Assembly: GCF_041270065.1 (NCBI RefSeq)
Contig: NZ_CP065958.1
Coordinates: 3,348,001 to 3,412,000 of the forward strand
Length of the DNA stretch: 64,000 bases
Reading direction: 5' to 3'
From: Streptomyces fradiae
GTDB taxonomy: Bacteria; Actinomycetota; Actinomycetes; Streptomycetales; Streptomycetaceae
How positions within the stretch are numbered: the first letter of the stretch is position 1; each line of letters starts with the position of its first letter. Below are positions 40,104-49,434 of this stretch, one piece after another. The notes beneath the pieces were generated by a model, which had not been told where the DNA came from, did not search any database, and saw only the letters and a program-made list of their open reading frames with translations. A program made the translations under genes and the position numbers.

Positions 40104-41297
40104 TCAGCCCTTCACGTTCACGACCTGCTTCAGCTTCGCGACCACCTCGACCAGGTCCCGCTGCTGCTCCATCACCTTCTCAATCGGCTTGTACGCGCCG
40201 GGGATCTCGTCCAGCACACCCGAGTCCTTCCGGCACTCCACACCACGGGTCTGCTCCTCCAGGTCCCTGGTCGTGAACCGTCGCTTCGCCTCGCTGCGGC
40301 TCATGCGGCGGCCCGCACCGTGCGAGGCCGAATTGAACGCGGCCTCGTTGCCGAGTCCCTTCACGATGAACGAACTGGTGCCCATGGAGCCCGGGATGAT
40401 GCCGAACTCTCCCGAGCCGGCCCGGATCGCGCCCTTGCGGGTGACGAGCAGGTCCATTCCCTCGTACTGCTCCTCTGCCACGTAGTTGTGGTGGCAGGAG
40501 ATGACCTGCTCGAAGGTGACCTTCGCCTTGCGGAACTCTCGCCGCATAACCTCCTGCAGCAGCGCCATCATGACGGCCCGGTTGTACTTCGCGTACTCCT
40601 GCGCCCAGTAGAGATCGTTACGGTAAGCGGCCATCTGCGGAGTGTCCGAGACGAACACGGCGAGGTCGCGATCGACCAGACCCTGATTGTGAGGCAGCTT
40701 CTGCGCGACACCGATGTGGTACTCGGCGAGCTCCTTGCCGATGTTGCGGGAGCCGGAGTGCAGCATCAGCCAGACCGAACATGACTCATCAAGACAGACT
40801 TCAATCAGATGATTTCCTCCGCCGAGCGTTCCCATCTGCTTTTCTGCTCGATCACGAACGAATTTGACCGGTTCCGCCACGTAGTCGAACCGCGACCAGA
40901 AGTCGCCCCACCCCGCCGTCGGGAACTGGAACAGCCGGGCCGGGTCCACCGCCGCGCGGTGCATGCCGCGGCCGACCGGGATGGCCTGCTCGATCTTGGA
41001 GCGGAGGCGGGAGAGGTCGCCCGGGAGGTCGTTCGCGGTGAGGGAGGTCTTGACGGCCGACATGCCGCAGCCGATGTCCACGCCCACCGCCGCCGGGCAC
41101 ACCGCGTCGCGCATCGCGATGACGGAGCCGACCGTCGCGCCCTTGCCGTAGTGCACGTCGGGCATCACGGCGAGGCCCTTGATCCAGGGGAGCGTCGCGA
41201 CGTTCTGGAGCTGGCGCATCGCGCCGTCCTCGACGGAGCCCGGATCGGTCCACATGCGGATGGGTACCTTCGCGCCCGGTACCTCTACGTACGACAT
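40104..41297 (-). CDS. rtcB: RNA ligase RtcB
   Basis: 397 residues. Active-site motifs are all present: GVDIGCGM (Mn-binding Cys), MGTLGGGNHLIEV, MLHSGSRNIGK, SCHHNYV and the guanylated His in SASHGAGRRMSR. It joins 2',3'-cyclic-phosphate and 5'-hydroxyl RNA ends using GTP. ATG 41297. Codon use is mosaic: the first 140 codons are ordinary Streptomyces, but 40775-40868 uses AAA, GTT, CGA, GCA, GAA, GGA, AAT, CAT, ATT and CTT codons, centred on GGGNH. The tract facing the endonuclease gene is mildly atypical as well. No intein is present. Confidence 0.95.
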   Translation of the reverse strand: MSYVEVPGAKVPIRMWTDPGSVEDGAMRQLQNVATLPWIKGLAVMPDVHYGKGATVGSVIAMRDAVCPAAVGVDIGCGMSAVKTSLTANDLPGDLSRLRSKIEQAIPVGRGMHRAAVDPARLFQFPTAGWGDFWSRFDYVAEPVKFVRDRAEKQMGTLGGGNHLIEVCLDESCSVWLMLHSGSRNIGKELAEYHIGVAQKLPHNQGLVDRDLAVFVSDTPQMAAYRNDLYWAQEYAKYNRAVMMALLQEVMRREFRKAKVTFEQVISCHHNYVAEEQYEGMDLLVTRKGAIRAGSGEFGIIPGSMGTSSFIVKGLGNEAAFNSASHGAGRRMSRSEAKRRFTTRDLEEQTRGVECRKDSGVLDEIPGAYKPIEKVMEQQRDLVEVVAKLKQVVNVKG

Positions 41298-41473
41298 ACT
41301 CCCTCGATTCCCCCGATAAGCCTGATAACGCAAAAACCGGAACCAAAGCCCGTACAGGTGACTGCGGACCGGCATCGACGGCTGTGCTTGCGATACACAT
41401 TGTGTTCATCGCGCCAGGCGGCGCGGCAATCGGTTTTCGGGGGTTCGCCTCCCGGAGAAGGGAGCCTGGGATC

Positions 41474-42367
41474 GTGCAGCGCAAGGCGTACGGACCGGGG
41501 CGCGGGGCGGGTCGGCCCGGGTCCGCGGTGGTCTCCGCGGTCGCCCTGACCGTCGGTCTCGGGGTCGGGCTGACCGGCTGCTCCTCCGGTACCGCCCCGA
41601 GTGCGGAGACGGTGGACGCCAAGGCGGGTCCGGCCACCACGACGGCGGCGCCCGGGCGCTACCGGACGCTGTTCGAGCCGTGTGGTGCCGTGCCGCAGGC
41701 GACATTGAAGGATCTGCTGCCGGGGGCCGCCGCGCTGCCGGACGCCGAGCGGGACCGGACCTATCGGGGGACGGCGGCGGCGACGTTCGACACCGACCGG
41801 CGGGTGGGGTGCAGTTGGAAGGCGGACGCGCCCGACGCGACGCACCGGCTGACGCTGGACTTCGAGCGGGTGGTGTCGTACGACCCGGCGGTCAGCGACG
41901 CCGACCGTGCGCAGGAGGTGTTCGGGAGCAAGCAGGCGGCCGCGGGCATCGTCGCGCCGCCGACCGCCCCGCCCACGCCGACGGGCGCGCCGAGCGGGGC
42001 GGCGACCCCGACCACGACGCCCGCCGGTGGGGCCACCTCCGCGCTCGCCGGGCACGAGCCGTCGCACGGGAGCACGGCCCCGTCCGCCCCGGCCACCCCG
42101 GCCACTCCCGCCTCGCCGACGACCGGTCTGGAGCCCCGTACCCTCGACGGGCTCGGCGAGGTCGCGTTCGTGAACGACACCCTCGCCGCGCCCGGCCCGT
42201 CGGGCGCGAAGCGGCTCGTGAGCGTGGTGTTCCGCACATCGAACGTCATCGTGACGGTGGCGTACGAGGAGCAGACGACGACCTCCGCCGAGCTGCCCGA
42301 CAGCAGGGAGCTGCAGGAAAAGGCCCGGAATCTGGCCCGGCTGCTCGCCGAGCGGCTTGAGGAGTAG
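41474..42367 (+). CDS. DUF3558-type lipoprotein
   Basis: 297 residues. Lipobox GVGLTGCSS near residue 33, then TLFEPCGAVPQATLKDLLPGAA and RRVGCSWKAD, the paired-Cys DUF3558 pattern. A Pro/Thr/Ala linker (about 150-215) splits the domain. GTG 41474 is chosen with GGGAG nine bases upstream; the frame is open earlier. Anchored outside the membrane; function unknown. Two such genes are adjacent. Confidence 0.85.
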   Translation: MQRKAYGPGRGAGRPGSAVVSAVALTVGLGVGLTGCSSGTAPSAETVDAKAGPATTTAAPGRYRTLFEPCGAVPQATLKDLLPGAAALPDAERDRTYRGTAAATFDTDRRVGCSWKADAPDATHRLTLDFERVVSYDPAVSDADRAQEVFGSKQAAAGIVAPPTAPPTPTGAPSGAATPTTTPAGGATSALAGHEPSHGSTAPSAPATPATPASPTTGLEPRTLDGLGEVAFVNDTLAAPGPSGAKRLVSVVFRTSNVIVTVAYEEQTTTSAELPDSRELQEKARNLARLLAERLEE

Positions 42368-42501
42368 CCGTCCGGACCCGCTCCGTGAGCGGCGCGGGAC
42401 CACGTAACGTGTCGGCGTATCCGCCCGTCGGCAGCCGGCCGTCGGCCGGCCGGATGCGCTCAGGGCGCCCCCGGACCGTACGACAAGCGACTGAAGGAAC
42501 C

Positions 42502-43236
42502 ATGCAGCGATCTGCCCCGCGCCTCTCCCGCATACTCGCCTGCGCCGCCGTCCCGGTGATGTTCGTCGCCGCCGGCTGCTCCTCCGGATCGGACTCCGGC
42601 GACAAGGGCTCCGGTGCCCCGGACAAGGGGGCGTCCTCGTCCGCGGCGGCGCCGCAGCCCACGCAGTCGACGAAGAAGGTGGAGCCGGCGAAGTTCGCGA
42701 AGCTGCCGGAGATCTGCAAGTCGGTCTCGTCGAAGACGGTCGAGAGCCTCGTGCCGAAGGTGAAGAACAAGAACGGCACGGAGGCCACCTCCAGTGATGC
42801 CGCGAGCCGTGGCGGTTGCTCGTGGAACGGTCTGGAGGACAAGGGCACCAAGGGCTCGCAGTACCGCTGGCTCGATGTGTCCTTCTACCGTTACGAGTCG
42901 GACGCGACGCTCGGCAGCGGCCAGGAGCGCGCCACGGAGAGCTACGCCAAGGAGCTGGCCAAGGTCCAGGCCACGGCGGGTGCGAAGAAGCTGAAGACGA
43001 CGCAGACGACAGGCGTCGGCGAGCAGGCGGACACGGTGACGTACCAGCTGCGCAAGACGGACGAGGACTTCCAGTACGCCTCGGTGGTCGCGCGTGCGGG
43101 CAATGTGGTGGTGCTGCTGTCGTACAACGGTGCCGGTTACGCCGGGGCTGACACTCCGTCGGACAAGACGATCTCGGATGGTGCGCTGAAGGCCGCCAAG
43201 GAGGCGATCGCCGCCGTCGAGGCGGCCAACAAGTAG
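42502..43236 (+). CDS. DUF3558-type lipoprotein
   Basis: 244 residues. Signal LACAAVPVMFVAAGCSS (lipobox VAAGC), Ser/Gly/Lys-rich linker, then LPEICKSVSSKTVESLVP and RGGCSWNGLED. It is a paralogue of the preceding gene without the internal linker, 134 bp downstream. Start ATG 42502 with GAAGGAA. Confidence 0.87.
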   Translation: MQRSAPRLSRILACAAVPVMFVAAGCSSGSDSGDKGSGAPDKGASSSAAAPQPTQSTKKVEPAKFAKLPEICKSVSSKTVESLVPKVKNKNGTEATSSDAASRGGCSWNGLEDKGTKGSQYRWLDVSFYRYESDATLGSGQERATESYAKELAKVQATAGAKKLKTTQTTGVGEQADTVTYQLRKTDEDFQYASVVARAGNVVVLLSYNGAGYAGADTPSDKTISDGALKAAKEAIAAVEAANK

Positions 43237-43292
43237 GCCTCTGTACGACGCCTGTACGACGTTTTCGCGCCGTTTGTGCGGATTCGTAACGG

Positions 43293-43321
43293 AGCCCGTC
43301 CCTCCCCCGAGGGTCGGGCTT
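43293..43321. terminator. hairpin after the DUF3558 pair
   Basis: AGCCCGTCCCTC pairs with GAGGGTCGGGCT (43309-43320) over a 4-base loop, with one T:T mismatch. No long T-run follows. CTGTACGACG is tandemly repeated just upstream (43241-43261). Confidence 0.55.
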
Positions 43322-43377
43322 CGCGCACATGTGCCAGTCTGTGCCCGCGAGATGTCGAACGACGGGAGGGATCGCGG

Positions 43378-44646
43378 GTGGCCGCGATGCAGCTGACACG
43401 CACGCACCGGATACTCATCGGCCTGGTCGTCGCGGGTGCGGTGATCATCGCCGGGATCGGTTTCGCCGGCTCGTACGCCGCGGTGCGCGCGCTGGCCGTC
43501 GACAAGGGCTTCGGCGATTTCTCGTACTTCTTCCCGATCGGCATCGACGCGGGCATCTGTGTGCTGCTCGCGCTCGATCTGCTGCTGACCTGGATCCGGA
43601 TCCCGTTCCCGCTGCTGCGGCAGACGGCGTGGGTGCTGACGGCGGCGACGATCGCGTTCAACGGCGCGGCGGCGTGGCCGGACCCGCTGGGTGTGGGCAT
43701 GCACGCGGTGATCCCGGTGCTGTTCGTGGTCGCGGTGGAGGCGGCGCGGCACGCGGTGGGCCGGATCGCGGACATCACGGCCGACAAGCACATGGAGGGT
43801 GTGCGGCTGACCCGCTGGCTGCTGTCGCCGATTCCGACGTTCCGGTTGTGGCGGCGGATGAAGCTGTGGGAGCTGCGTTCGTACGAGCAGGTGATCAAGC
43901 TGGAGCAGGACCGGCTGATCTATCAGGCGCGGCTGCAGGCCCGGTTCGGGCGGGCGTGGCGGCGGAAGGCGCCGGTGGAGGCGCTGATGCCGCTGCGGCT
44001 TGCGAAGTACGGCGTGCCGCTGGCGGAGACGGCGGCGGCGGGCCTGGCGGCGGCCGGTGTGGAACCGGCCCTGCTGCCGCCGGCCCCGGCGGTCCCGGTG
44101 GCTCCCGTGGCTCCGGAGCTGCCCCAGTCGCAGGCGCAGGCGCAGATGCAGATGCAGCCGGTGCAGGTGGCGGCGCAGGTGCCCGGGCAGATGGCGCCCG
44201 GGCAGATGGTGCCGGCTCAGGCGGTGCCCGCGCAGCAGGGTGTTCCGGGTGAGGACGGCAACCCGTGGTTTGCGGCGCAGCAGCTTTCGCCGGAGACCTA
44301 TCAGGGCACGTACGACCCTCAGATCGTGGAGGGTCTGGAGCCGACTCCGGTGCCGATCCCGCAGGGTCCGGACGATGTTCCGCCGCCGGGTCCGGAGGAG
44401 TTCGAGGAGTACTCGGAGTTCGTGGACGAGGAGCCGTCGGGGGTCGAGTTCGCGGAGTCGGCGTACAAGGCGATGTGGGACTACGTGGAGGAGAACCAGG
44501 AGTTCCCGACGTCGGAGCAGCTCGACATACGGCTGAGTGACCGGTACGGGATCACTCATCCGCGCAGTACGTCGATCCTGCGGGAGCTGATCCCGCAGTT
44601 GCGGCTCCGGATCGAGCAGGAGTGGGCGGAGACCCACACGCCGTAG
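43378..44646 (+). CDS. DUF2637 membrane protein with C-terminal DNA-binding-like region
   Basis: 422 residues. Four membrane helices lie in the first 130 residues (IGLVVAGAVIIAGIGFAGSY, FFPIGIDAGICVLLALDLLL, VLTAATIAFNGAAAW, VIPVLFVVAVEAARHAV), the DUF2637 layout found in SpdB-like spread proteins. A Gln/Pro/Met-rich linker follows, then a helical C-terminus (SAYKAMWDYVEENQEFPTSEQLDIRLSDRYG) like a winged helix. GTG 43378 has GGGAGGG upstream. A strong terminator follows. It may organise DNA or septa at the membrane; this is inference. Confidence 0.82.
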   Translation: MAAMQLTRTHRILIGLVVAGAVIIAGIGFAGSYAAVRALAVDKGFGDFSYFFPIGIDAGICVLLALDLLLTWIRIPFPLLRQTAWVLTAATIAFNGAAAWPDPLGVGMHAVIPVLFVVAVEAARHAVGRIADITADKHMEGVRLTRWLLSPIPTFRLWRRMKLWELRSYEQVIKLEQDRLIYQARLQARFGRAWRRKAPVEALMPLRLAKYGVPLAETAAAGLAAAGVEPALLPPAPAVPVAPVAPELPQSQAQAQMQMQPVQVAAQVPGQMAPGQMVPAQAVPAQQGVPGEDGNPWFAAQQLSPETYQGTYDPQIVEGLEPTPVPIPQGPDDVPPPGPEEFEEYSEFVDEEPSGVEFAESAYKAMWDYVEENQEFPTSEQLDIRLSDRYGITHPRSTSILRELIPQLRLRIEQEWAETHTP

Positions 44647-44664
44647 GCGGCGCCCGCGCATGAG

Positions 44665-44702
44665 ACCGCCCTCCTCCGCACGATGCGGAGGAGGGCGGTT
44701 TT
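44665..44702. terminator. strong rho-independent terminator
   Basis: ACCGCCCTCCTCCGC (44665-44679) pairs with GCGGAGGAGGGCGGT (44685-44699) over a 5-base loop, followed by TTTT. It serves the DUF2637 gene and, in the other direction, lysS. Confidence 0.92.
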
Positions 44703-44727
44703 CGTCGGCTCGGGCCGTCGGTGACGG

Positions 44728-46449
44728 TTACGCGCCGAGCAGCTTGCGCACGCGGTCCGCGCCCACCGCGAGCAGCAGCGTGGGGAGGCGGGGGCCGGTC
44801 TCGCGGCTCACGAGGAGCTTGTAGAGGAGGGCGAAGAAGGAGCGCTGGGCGAGCTTGAGCTCCGGGGTGGGCTTGGCTTCGGGGTCGAGGCCGGCCATGA
44901 CCTTCGGGACGCCGTAGACCAGGGTGGTCAGGCCGTCGAGGGACCAGTGGGTGTCGAGGCCCTCCAGGAGGAGGCGCAGCGACTCGCGGCCTTCGTCGTC
45001 GAGCGAGCCGAGGAGTGCGGTGTCGGGCTCGTCGCGGACGATGGTGCGCTGGTCGGCCGGGACCTGGGTGGTGATCCAGTTCTCGGCACGGTCGAGGCGT
45101 GGGCGGACCTCGTCGAGCGAGGCGACCGGGTTCTCCGGGTCGAGCTCGGTGAGGATGCGCAGGGTCTGCTCGTCGTGGCCGGCGGTGATGTCCATGACGG
45201 AGGCCAGCGTGCGGTACGGCAGGGGGCGCGGGGTGCGCGGCAGCTCGCCGGCGGCGGTGCGGGCGGCGCGGGCGTGGGCGGCGGCGTCGGCGGGGAGCAC
45301 GGTGCCGTCGGCGACCTTGGCCTCCAGCTTGTCCCACTCGTCGTAGAGCCGCTGGATCTCCTGGTCGAAGGCGATCTTGAAGGACTGGTTGGGGCGGCGG
45401 CGGGCGTAGAGCCAGCGGAGGAGCTGGGGCTCCATGATCTGCAGGGCGTCGGCCGGGGTGGGGACGCCGCCGCGGGAGGAGGACATCTTGGCCATGCCGC
45501 TGATGCCGACGAACGCGTACATGGGGCCGATGGGCTGGACGCCGTCGAAGATGCCGACGATCTGGCCGCCGACCTGGAAGGACGAGCCGGGCGAGGAGTG
45601 GTCGACGCCGGAGGGCTCGAAGATGACGCCTTCGTAGGCCCAGCGCATGGGCCAGTCGACCTTCCAGACCAGCTTGCCGCGGTTGAACTCGCTGAGCTTG
45701 ACGGTCTCGGCGAAGCCGCAGGAGGAGCAGGTGTAGGAGAGCTCGGTGGTCTCGTCGTCGTAGCCGGTGACGGTGGTGAGGTCCTTCTCGCACTGGCCGC
45801 AGTAGGGCTTGTACGGGAAGTAGCCGGCGCCGCCGCCGGAGCCGTCGTCCTCGCCGGCGGCGCCGGAGCCCTCGGCGGCCTCCAGCTCGGCCTCGTCGAC
45901 GGGCTTCTGGGACTGCTTCTTCGGGGCCTTCTTCGTCCGGTACTGGTCGAGGATGGCGTCGATGTCGCCGCGGTGGCGCATGGCGTGCAGGATCTGCTCG
46001 CGGTAGACGCCGGAGGTGTACTGCTCGGTCTGGCTGATCGGGTCGTACTCGACGCCGAGCTCGGCGAGCGCCTCGACCATGGCGGCCTTGAAGTGCTCGG
46101 CCCAGCTCGCGTGCGGCGAGCCGGCGGGGGCCGGGACGGAGGTCAGCGGCTTGCCGATGTGCTCGGCCCAGGACTCGTCGACGCCCGTGACGCCGTTGGG
46201 CACCTTGCGGTAGCGGTCGTAGTCGTCCCAGGAGATGAGGTGGCGGACCTCGTGCCCGCGGCGGCGGATCTCGTCGGCGACCAGGTGCGGGGTCATGACC
46301 TCGCGGAGGTTGCCCAGGTGGATCGGGCCGGAGGGGGAGAGGCCGGAGGCGACGACGACCGGTTTGCCAGGCGCACGTCGCTCCGACTCGGCGATGACCT
46401 CGTCCGCGAAACGGGAGACCCAGTCGGTCTCGGTGCTGCTCTGAGCCAC
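44728..46449 (-). CDS. lysS: lysyl-tRNA synthetase, class I (archaeal type)
   Basis: 573 residues. Class I signatures are SGPIHLGNLRE (HIGH-like, residue 36) and AKMSSSRGG (KMSKS-like). The zinc-binding part is YKPYCGQCEKD and YTCSSCGF. It charges tRNA-Lys. It starts at GTG 46449, with a purine-rich GAAGGA 10 bases upstream. Divergent from argS, with three DnaA boxes in the intergenic region. Confidence 0.95.
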   Translation of the reverse strand: MAQSSTETDWVSRFADEVIAESERRAPGKPVVVASGLSPSGPIHLGNLREVMTPHLVADEIRRRGHEVRHLISWDDYDRYRKVPNGVTGVDESWAEHIGKPLTSVPAPAGSPHASWAEHFKAAMVEALAELGVEYDPISQTEQYTSGVYREQILHAMRHRGDIDAILDQYRTKKAPKKQSQKPVDEAELEAAEGSGAAGEDDGSGGGAGYFPYKPYCGQCEKDLTTVTGYDDETTELSYTCSSCGFAETVKLSEFNRGKLVWKVDWPMRWAYEGVIFEPSGVDHSSPGSSFQVGGQIVGIFDGVQPIGPMYAFVGISGMAKMSSSRGGVPTPADALQIMEPQLLRWLYARRRPNQSFKIAFDQEIQRLYDEWDKLEAKVADGTVLPADAAAHARAARTAAGELPRTPRPLPYRTLASVMDITAGHDEQTLRILTELDPENPVASLDEVRPRLDRAENWITTQVPADQRTIVRDEPDTALLGSLDDEGRESLRLLLEGLDTHWSLDGLTTLVYGVPKVMAGLDPEAKPTPELKLAQRSFFALLYKLLVSRETGPRLPTLLLAVGADRVRKLLGA

Positions 46450-46546
46450 GGTCGGTTCGTCCTTCTTCCTTGGTTCCTTCGGAAAGCCTGCGGGCCGGTA
46501 GGCCCCACACGAGTCATTGTCCCAGACGGAAGGACGCGCTCCGAGG

Positions 46547-46607
46547 TTGTCCACAGGCTGAGCTTCTCCGTACTCCGTGGTTGTCCACAGGCCTGTGGTT
46601 GTCCACA
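46547..46607 (+). promoter_or_regulatory. cluster of three DnaA boxes between lysS and argS
   Basis: Perfect TTGTCCACA sites occur at 46547-46555, 46581-46589 and 46599-46607, all on the plus strand. TTGTCCACA is the preferred Streptomyces DnaA box. The third is inside a palindrome CCTGTGG(TTGT)CCACAGG (46592-46609). Three sites in 61 bp are too few for an origin, but fit a DnaA-titrating or DnaA-regulated locus. Confidence 0.75.
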
Positions 46608-46690
46608 GGGGGAGAAAACTCGTTGCCTGCCCATGGGACACTTGACAGGCGAAACAGCCCGTAAGTCTCCCACCACAGGAACGGAAGCTC

Positions 46691-48460
46691 ATGGCCTCGG
46701 TCCCTTCCCTCGCTTCGACCGTGCAGCAGCGCCTCGCGGAAGGCCTCTCGGCAGCCCTGCCGGAGGCCGGGTCCGCCGACCCGCTGCTGCGACGAAGCGA
46801 CCGGGCCGACTTCCAGGCCAACGGCATCCTGGCCCTCGCCAAGCAGCTCAAGGGCAATCCGCGCGAGCTGGCGACCAAGGTCGTCGAGGCCATCCCGGCC
46901 AATGACGTGCTGCAGGTGATCGAGGTCTCGGGCCCCGGCTTCCTCAACATCACGGTCTCCGACGCGGCGATCGTGAACACGCTCGCGGCCCGTGCCGCCG
47001 ACGCGCGGCTCGGCGTGCCGTTCAACGAGGCGGCGGGCACGACGGTGATCGACTACGCCCAGCCGAACGTGGCGAAGGAGATGCACGTCGGCCACCTGCG
47101 GTCGGCGGTGATCGGCGCGGCGATGGTCGAGATCCTGGAGTTCACCGGCGAGCAGGTGGTCCGGCGGCACCACATCGGCGACTGGGGCACCCAGTTCGGC
47201 ATGCTCATCCAGTATCTGATCGAGCACCCGCACGAGCTGGACCACAAGGCCGAGGGCGCGGGCGCGGAGGTCTCCGGCGAGGAGGCCATGTCGAACCTGA
47301 ACCGGCTGTACAAGGCGTCGCGTGCGCTCTTCGACTCCGACGAGGAGTTCAAGACGCGGGCCCGGGCGCGGGTCGTGGACCTGCAGGCGGGCGACGAGCA
47401 GACCCTCGCCCTGTGGCAGCGGTTCGTCGACGAGTCGAAGATCTACTTCTACTCGGTCTTCGAGAAGCTCGACATGGACATCCGCGACCCCGACATCGTC
47501 GGCGAGTCGGGGTACAACGACATGCTTCAGGAGACCTGCCGGATCCTGGAGGAGTCGGGCGTGGCCGTCCGCTCCGAGGGTGCGCTGTGCGTGTTCTTCG
47601 ACGACATCAAGGGCCCGGAGGGCAACCCGGTCCCGCTGATCGTCCAGAAGTCCGACGGCGGCTTCGGCTATGCGGCGACCGACCTGTCGGCGATCCGCGA
47701 CCGGGTGCAGAACCTGAAGGCGTCGACCCTGCTGTATGTGGTGGACGCCCGTCAGTCGCTGCACTTCAAGATGGTCTTCGAGACGGCCCGCCGGGCCGGC
47801 TGGCTGAACGACGAGGTGAAGGCGCACCAGCTGGCCTTCGGCACGGTCCTCGGCAAGGACGGGAAGCCGTTCAAGACCCGTGAGGGCGAGACGGTGCGGC
47901 TGGTGGACCTGCTCGACGAGGCGGTCGAGCGTGCGTCGGCGGTCGTCCGGGAGAAGGCCCAGGACCTGTCGGAGGAAGAGATCGCCGAGCGGGGTGCCCA
48001 GGTGGGCATCGGCGCGGTGAAGTACGCGGACCTGTCGACGTCGGCGGCGCGGGACTACAAGTTCGACCTGGACCAGATGGTCTCGCTGAACGGCGACACC
48101 TCGGTGTACCTGCAGTACGCGTACGCCCGTATCCAGTCGATCCTGCGCAAGGCCGGTGACGCGAGGCCCGCGGCCCACCCGGAGCTGGCGCTCGCGGCCT
48201 CGGAGCGGGCACTCGGCCTGCACCTGGACTCGTTCGGCGAGGTCATCCAGGAGACCGCCGAGGAGTTCGCCCCGCACAAGCTGGCGGCGTACCTCTACCA
48301 GCTGGCGTCGCTGTACACGACGTTCTACTCGGAGTGCCCGGTCCTGAAGGCCGACACCCCGGAGCAGGTCGAGAACCGTCTCTTCCTCTGCGACCTGACC
48401 GCCCGGACCCTGCACCAGGGCATGGCCCTGCTGGGCATCCGGACGCCCGAGCGTCTCTGA
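46691..48460 (+). CDS. argS: arginyl-tRNA synthetase
   Basis: 589 residues, usual length. Motifs: [19 protein letters not shown] (HIGH-like HVGH near residue 128), [17 protein letters not shown], the Arg-recognition tail [11 protein letters not shown], and LASTVQQRL at the start. It charges tRNA-Arg. TTGACA at 46642-46647 could be a -35 box. A strong terminator follows. Confidence 0.97.
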   Translation: MASVPSLASTVQQRLAEGLSAALPEAGSADPLLRRSDRADFQANGILALAKQLKGNPRELATKVVEAIPANDVLQVIEVSGPGFLNITVSDAAIVNTLAARAADARLGVPFNEAAGTTVIDYAQPNVAKEMHVGHLRSAVIGAAMVEILEFTGEQVVRRHHIGDWGTQFGMLIQYLIEHPHELDHKAEGAGAEVSGEEAMSNLNRLYKASRALFDSDEEFKTRARARVVDLQAGDEQTLALWQRFVDESKIYFYSVFEKLDMDIRDPDIVGESGYNDMLQETCRILEESGVAVRSEGALCVFFDDIKGPEGNPVPLIVQKSDGGFGYAATDLSAIRDRVQNLKASTLLYVVDARQSLHFKMVFETARRAGWLNDEVKAHQLAFGTVLGKDGKPFKTREGETVRLVDLLDEAVERASAVVREKAQDLSEEEIAERGAQVGIGAVKYADLSTSAARDYKFDLDQMVSLNGDTSVYLQYAYARIQSILRKAGDARPAAHPELALAASERALGLHLDSFGEVIQETAEEFAPHKLAAYLYQLASLYTTFYSECPVLKADTPEQVENRLFLCDLTARTLHQGMALLGIRTPERL

Positions 48461-48480
48461 CACTCGGCAGTATCGGCGAA

Positions 48481-48528
48481 AAAGGAGAGGACGGCCGTGC
48501 CTTCGGGCACGGCCGTCCTCTCCTTTTT
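48481..48528. terminator. strong rho-independent terminator after argS
   Basis: AAAGGAGAGGACGGCCGTGCC (48481-48501) with its GGCACGGCCGTCCTCTCCTTT partner forms a perfect stem capped by TTCG, followed by T residues. Works in both directions. Confidence 0.95.
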
Positions 48529-48570
48529 CCAGGCCTTTCGCCACGCCTTTTCGCAAAGAAAATGTGGCGA

Positions 48571-48597
48571 CTTGTCAAGAAGTGTCAAGACTGAAAG
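48571..48597 (+). promoter_or_regulatory. operator half of the cluster: TGTCAAGAAG repeats before the racemase-like gene
   Basis: CTTGTCAAGAAGTGTCAAGA (48571-48590) contains two 10-bp units starting TGTC at 48573 and 48583. It matches CTTGTCAAGGAGTGTCA at 63021 in 16 of 17 positions. A short hairpin with T residues (48630-48651) follows it before the gene. Confidence 0.6.
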
Positions 48598-48669
48598 ACA
48601 TTTCAAGATTGACATGGCAGTACGTCAGGACGGGGGAATCGCCCCCGTTTTCGGCGTTAGCTTGCGGGC

Positions 48670-49434
48670 ATGGATATCTTCACGCTGCCCCGCTTAGGGC
48701 TCCTCGTTCCGCCCGAGAACCCCATCGCGGAACCCGAGTACCACGAGCTGCTCGGCTCCGAGATGAATGTGTACACGACCCGTTTCCCGGTGACTCCCGG
48801 ATTCACCCTGGAAACGATGGAGATGTACAACGAGGTGCTTCCCGATGTGCTCGCCACGTTCGGGACCATGCGGCTCGACGGCGCCGTCGTGGCGTGCAAC
48901 GCCTCGCACTATCTGCTGGGCCCGGACGGGGACCGTGCCTTCTGCGCGGAGCTGTCGGAGCGCTGCGGGTTCCCCGTGCAGTCGACGACGCTGGCCATCC
49001 TCGACCTGTGCGACGCGCTGGGGGTGAGCAGCCTGACGCTGGTGTCCCCGTACGCGTCGTGGCTCACCGAACTGTCCCGCGGCTACTGGGAGAAGGCCGG
49101 TCTGACGGTCGACCGGATCGTCCTCGCGCCGGCCGGGCCGAACCCGCCGGGCCGCGGCGAGGAGAAGGACGAGGACTTCAACCCGTACCTGGTGACGACG
49201 AAGACGCTCCTGGAGCGCATACGGGAGGCCGACGTCCCCGAGGACGGGACGGTGCTGTTCACCGGCACGGGCATGGGGACGCTGCCGGCCGTGGCCGCGC
49301 TCGCCGCGGAGGGCACGCGGCGGACCCTCATCACCTCCAACAGCGCGGCGGCGTGGTGGGCGCGGCGCACCGCGGGGCTCGCCGGTGCCGGTGAGCACGC
49401 CCTGCTCCAGCGGATCGACGGGGCGGTGCGATGA
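48670..49434 (+). CDS. Asp/Glu racemase/maleate isomerase-like protein
   Basis: 254 residues. The fold is shown by LGLLVPPENPIAEPEYHELL at the start, then DGAVVACNASHYLLGP (first catalytic Cys) and TLITSNSAAAWWARR (second site, where Cys is replaced by Asn/Ser). Loss of the second thiol suggests a decarboxylase- or isomerase-like role rather than true racemisation; family members act on dicarboxylic acids. Start ATG 48670 has only a weak ribosome-binding site. The downstream SDR overlaps by 4 bp. Likely the left border of the LysW-type cluster by its shared operator. Confidence 0.8.
   Translation: MDIFTLPRLGLLVPPENPIAEPEYHELLGSEMNVYTTRFPVTPGFTLETMEMYNEVLPDVLATFGTMRLDGAVVACNASHYLLGPDGDRAFCAELSERCGFPVQSTTLAILDLCDALGVSSLTLVSPYASWLTELSRGYWEKAGLTVDRIVLAPAGPNPPGRGEEKDEDFNPYLVTTKTLLERIREADVPEDGTVLFTGTGMGTLPAVAALAAEGTRRTLITSNSAAAWWARRTAGLAGAGEHALLQRIDGAVR

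Noticed and set aside
46547..46607. A replication origin
   Set aside because: Only three DnaA boxes; Streptomyces oriC has many more and lies between dnaA and dnaN, which are not here.
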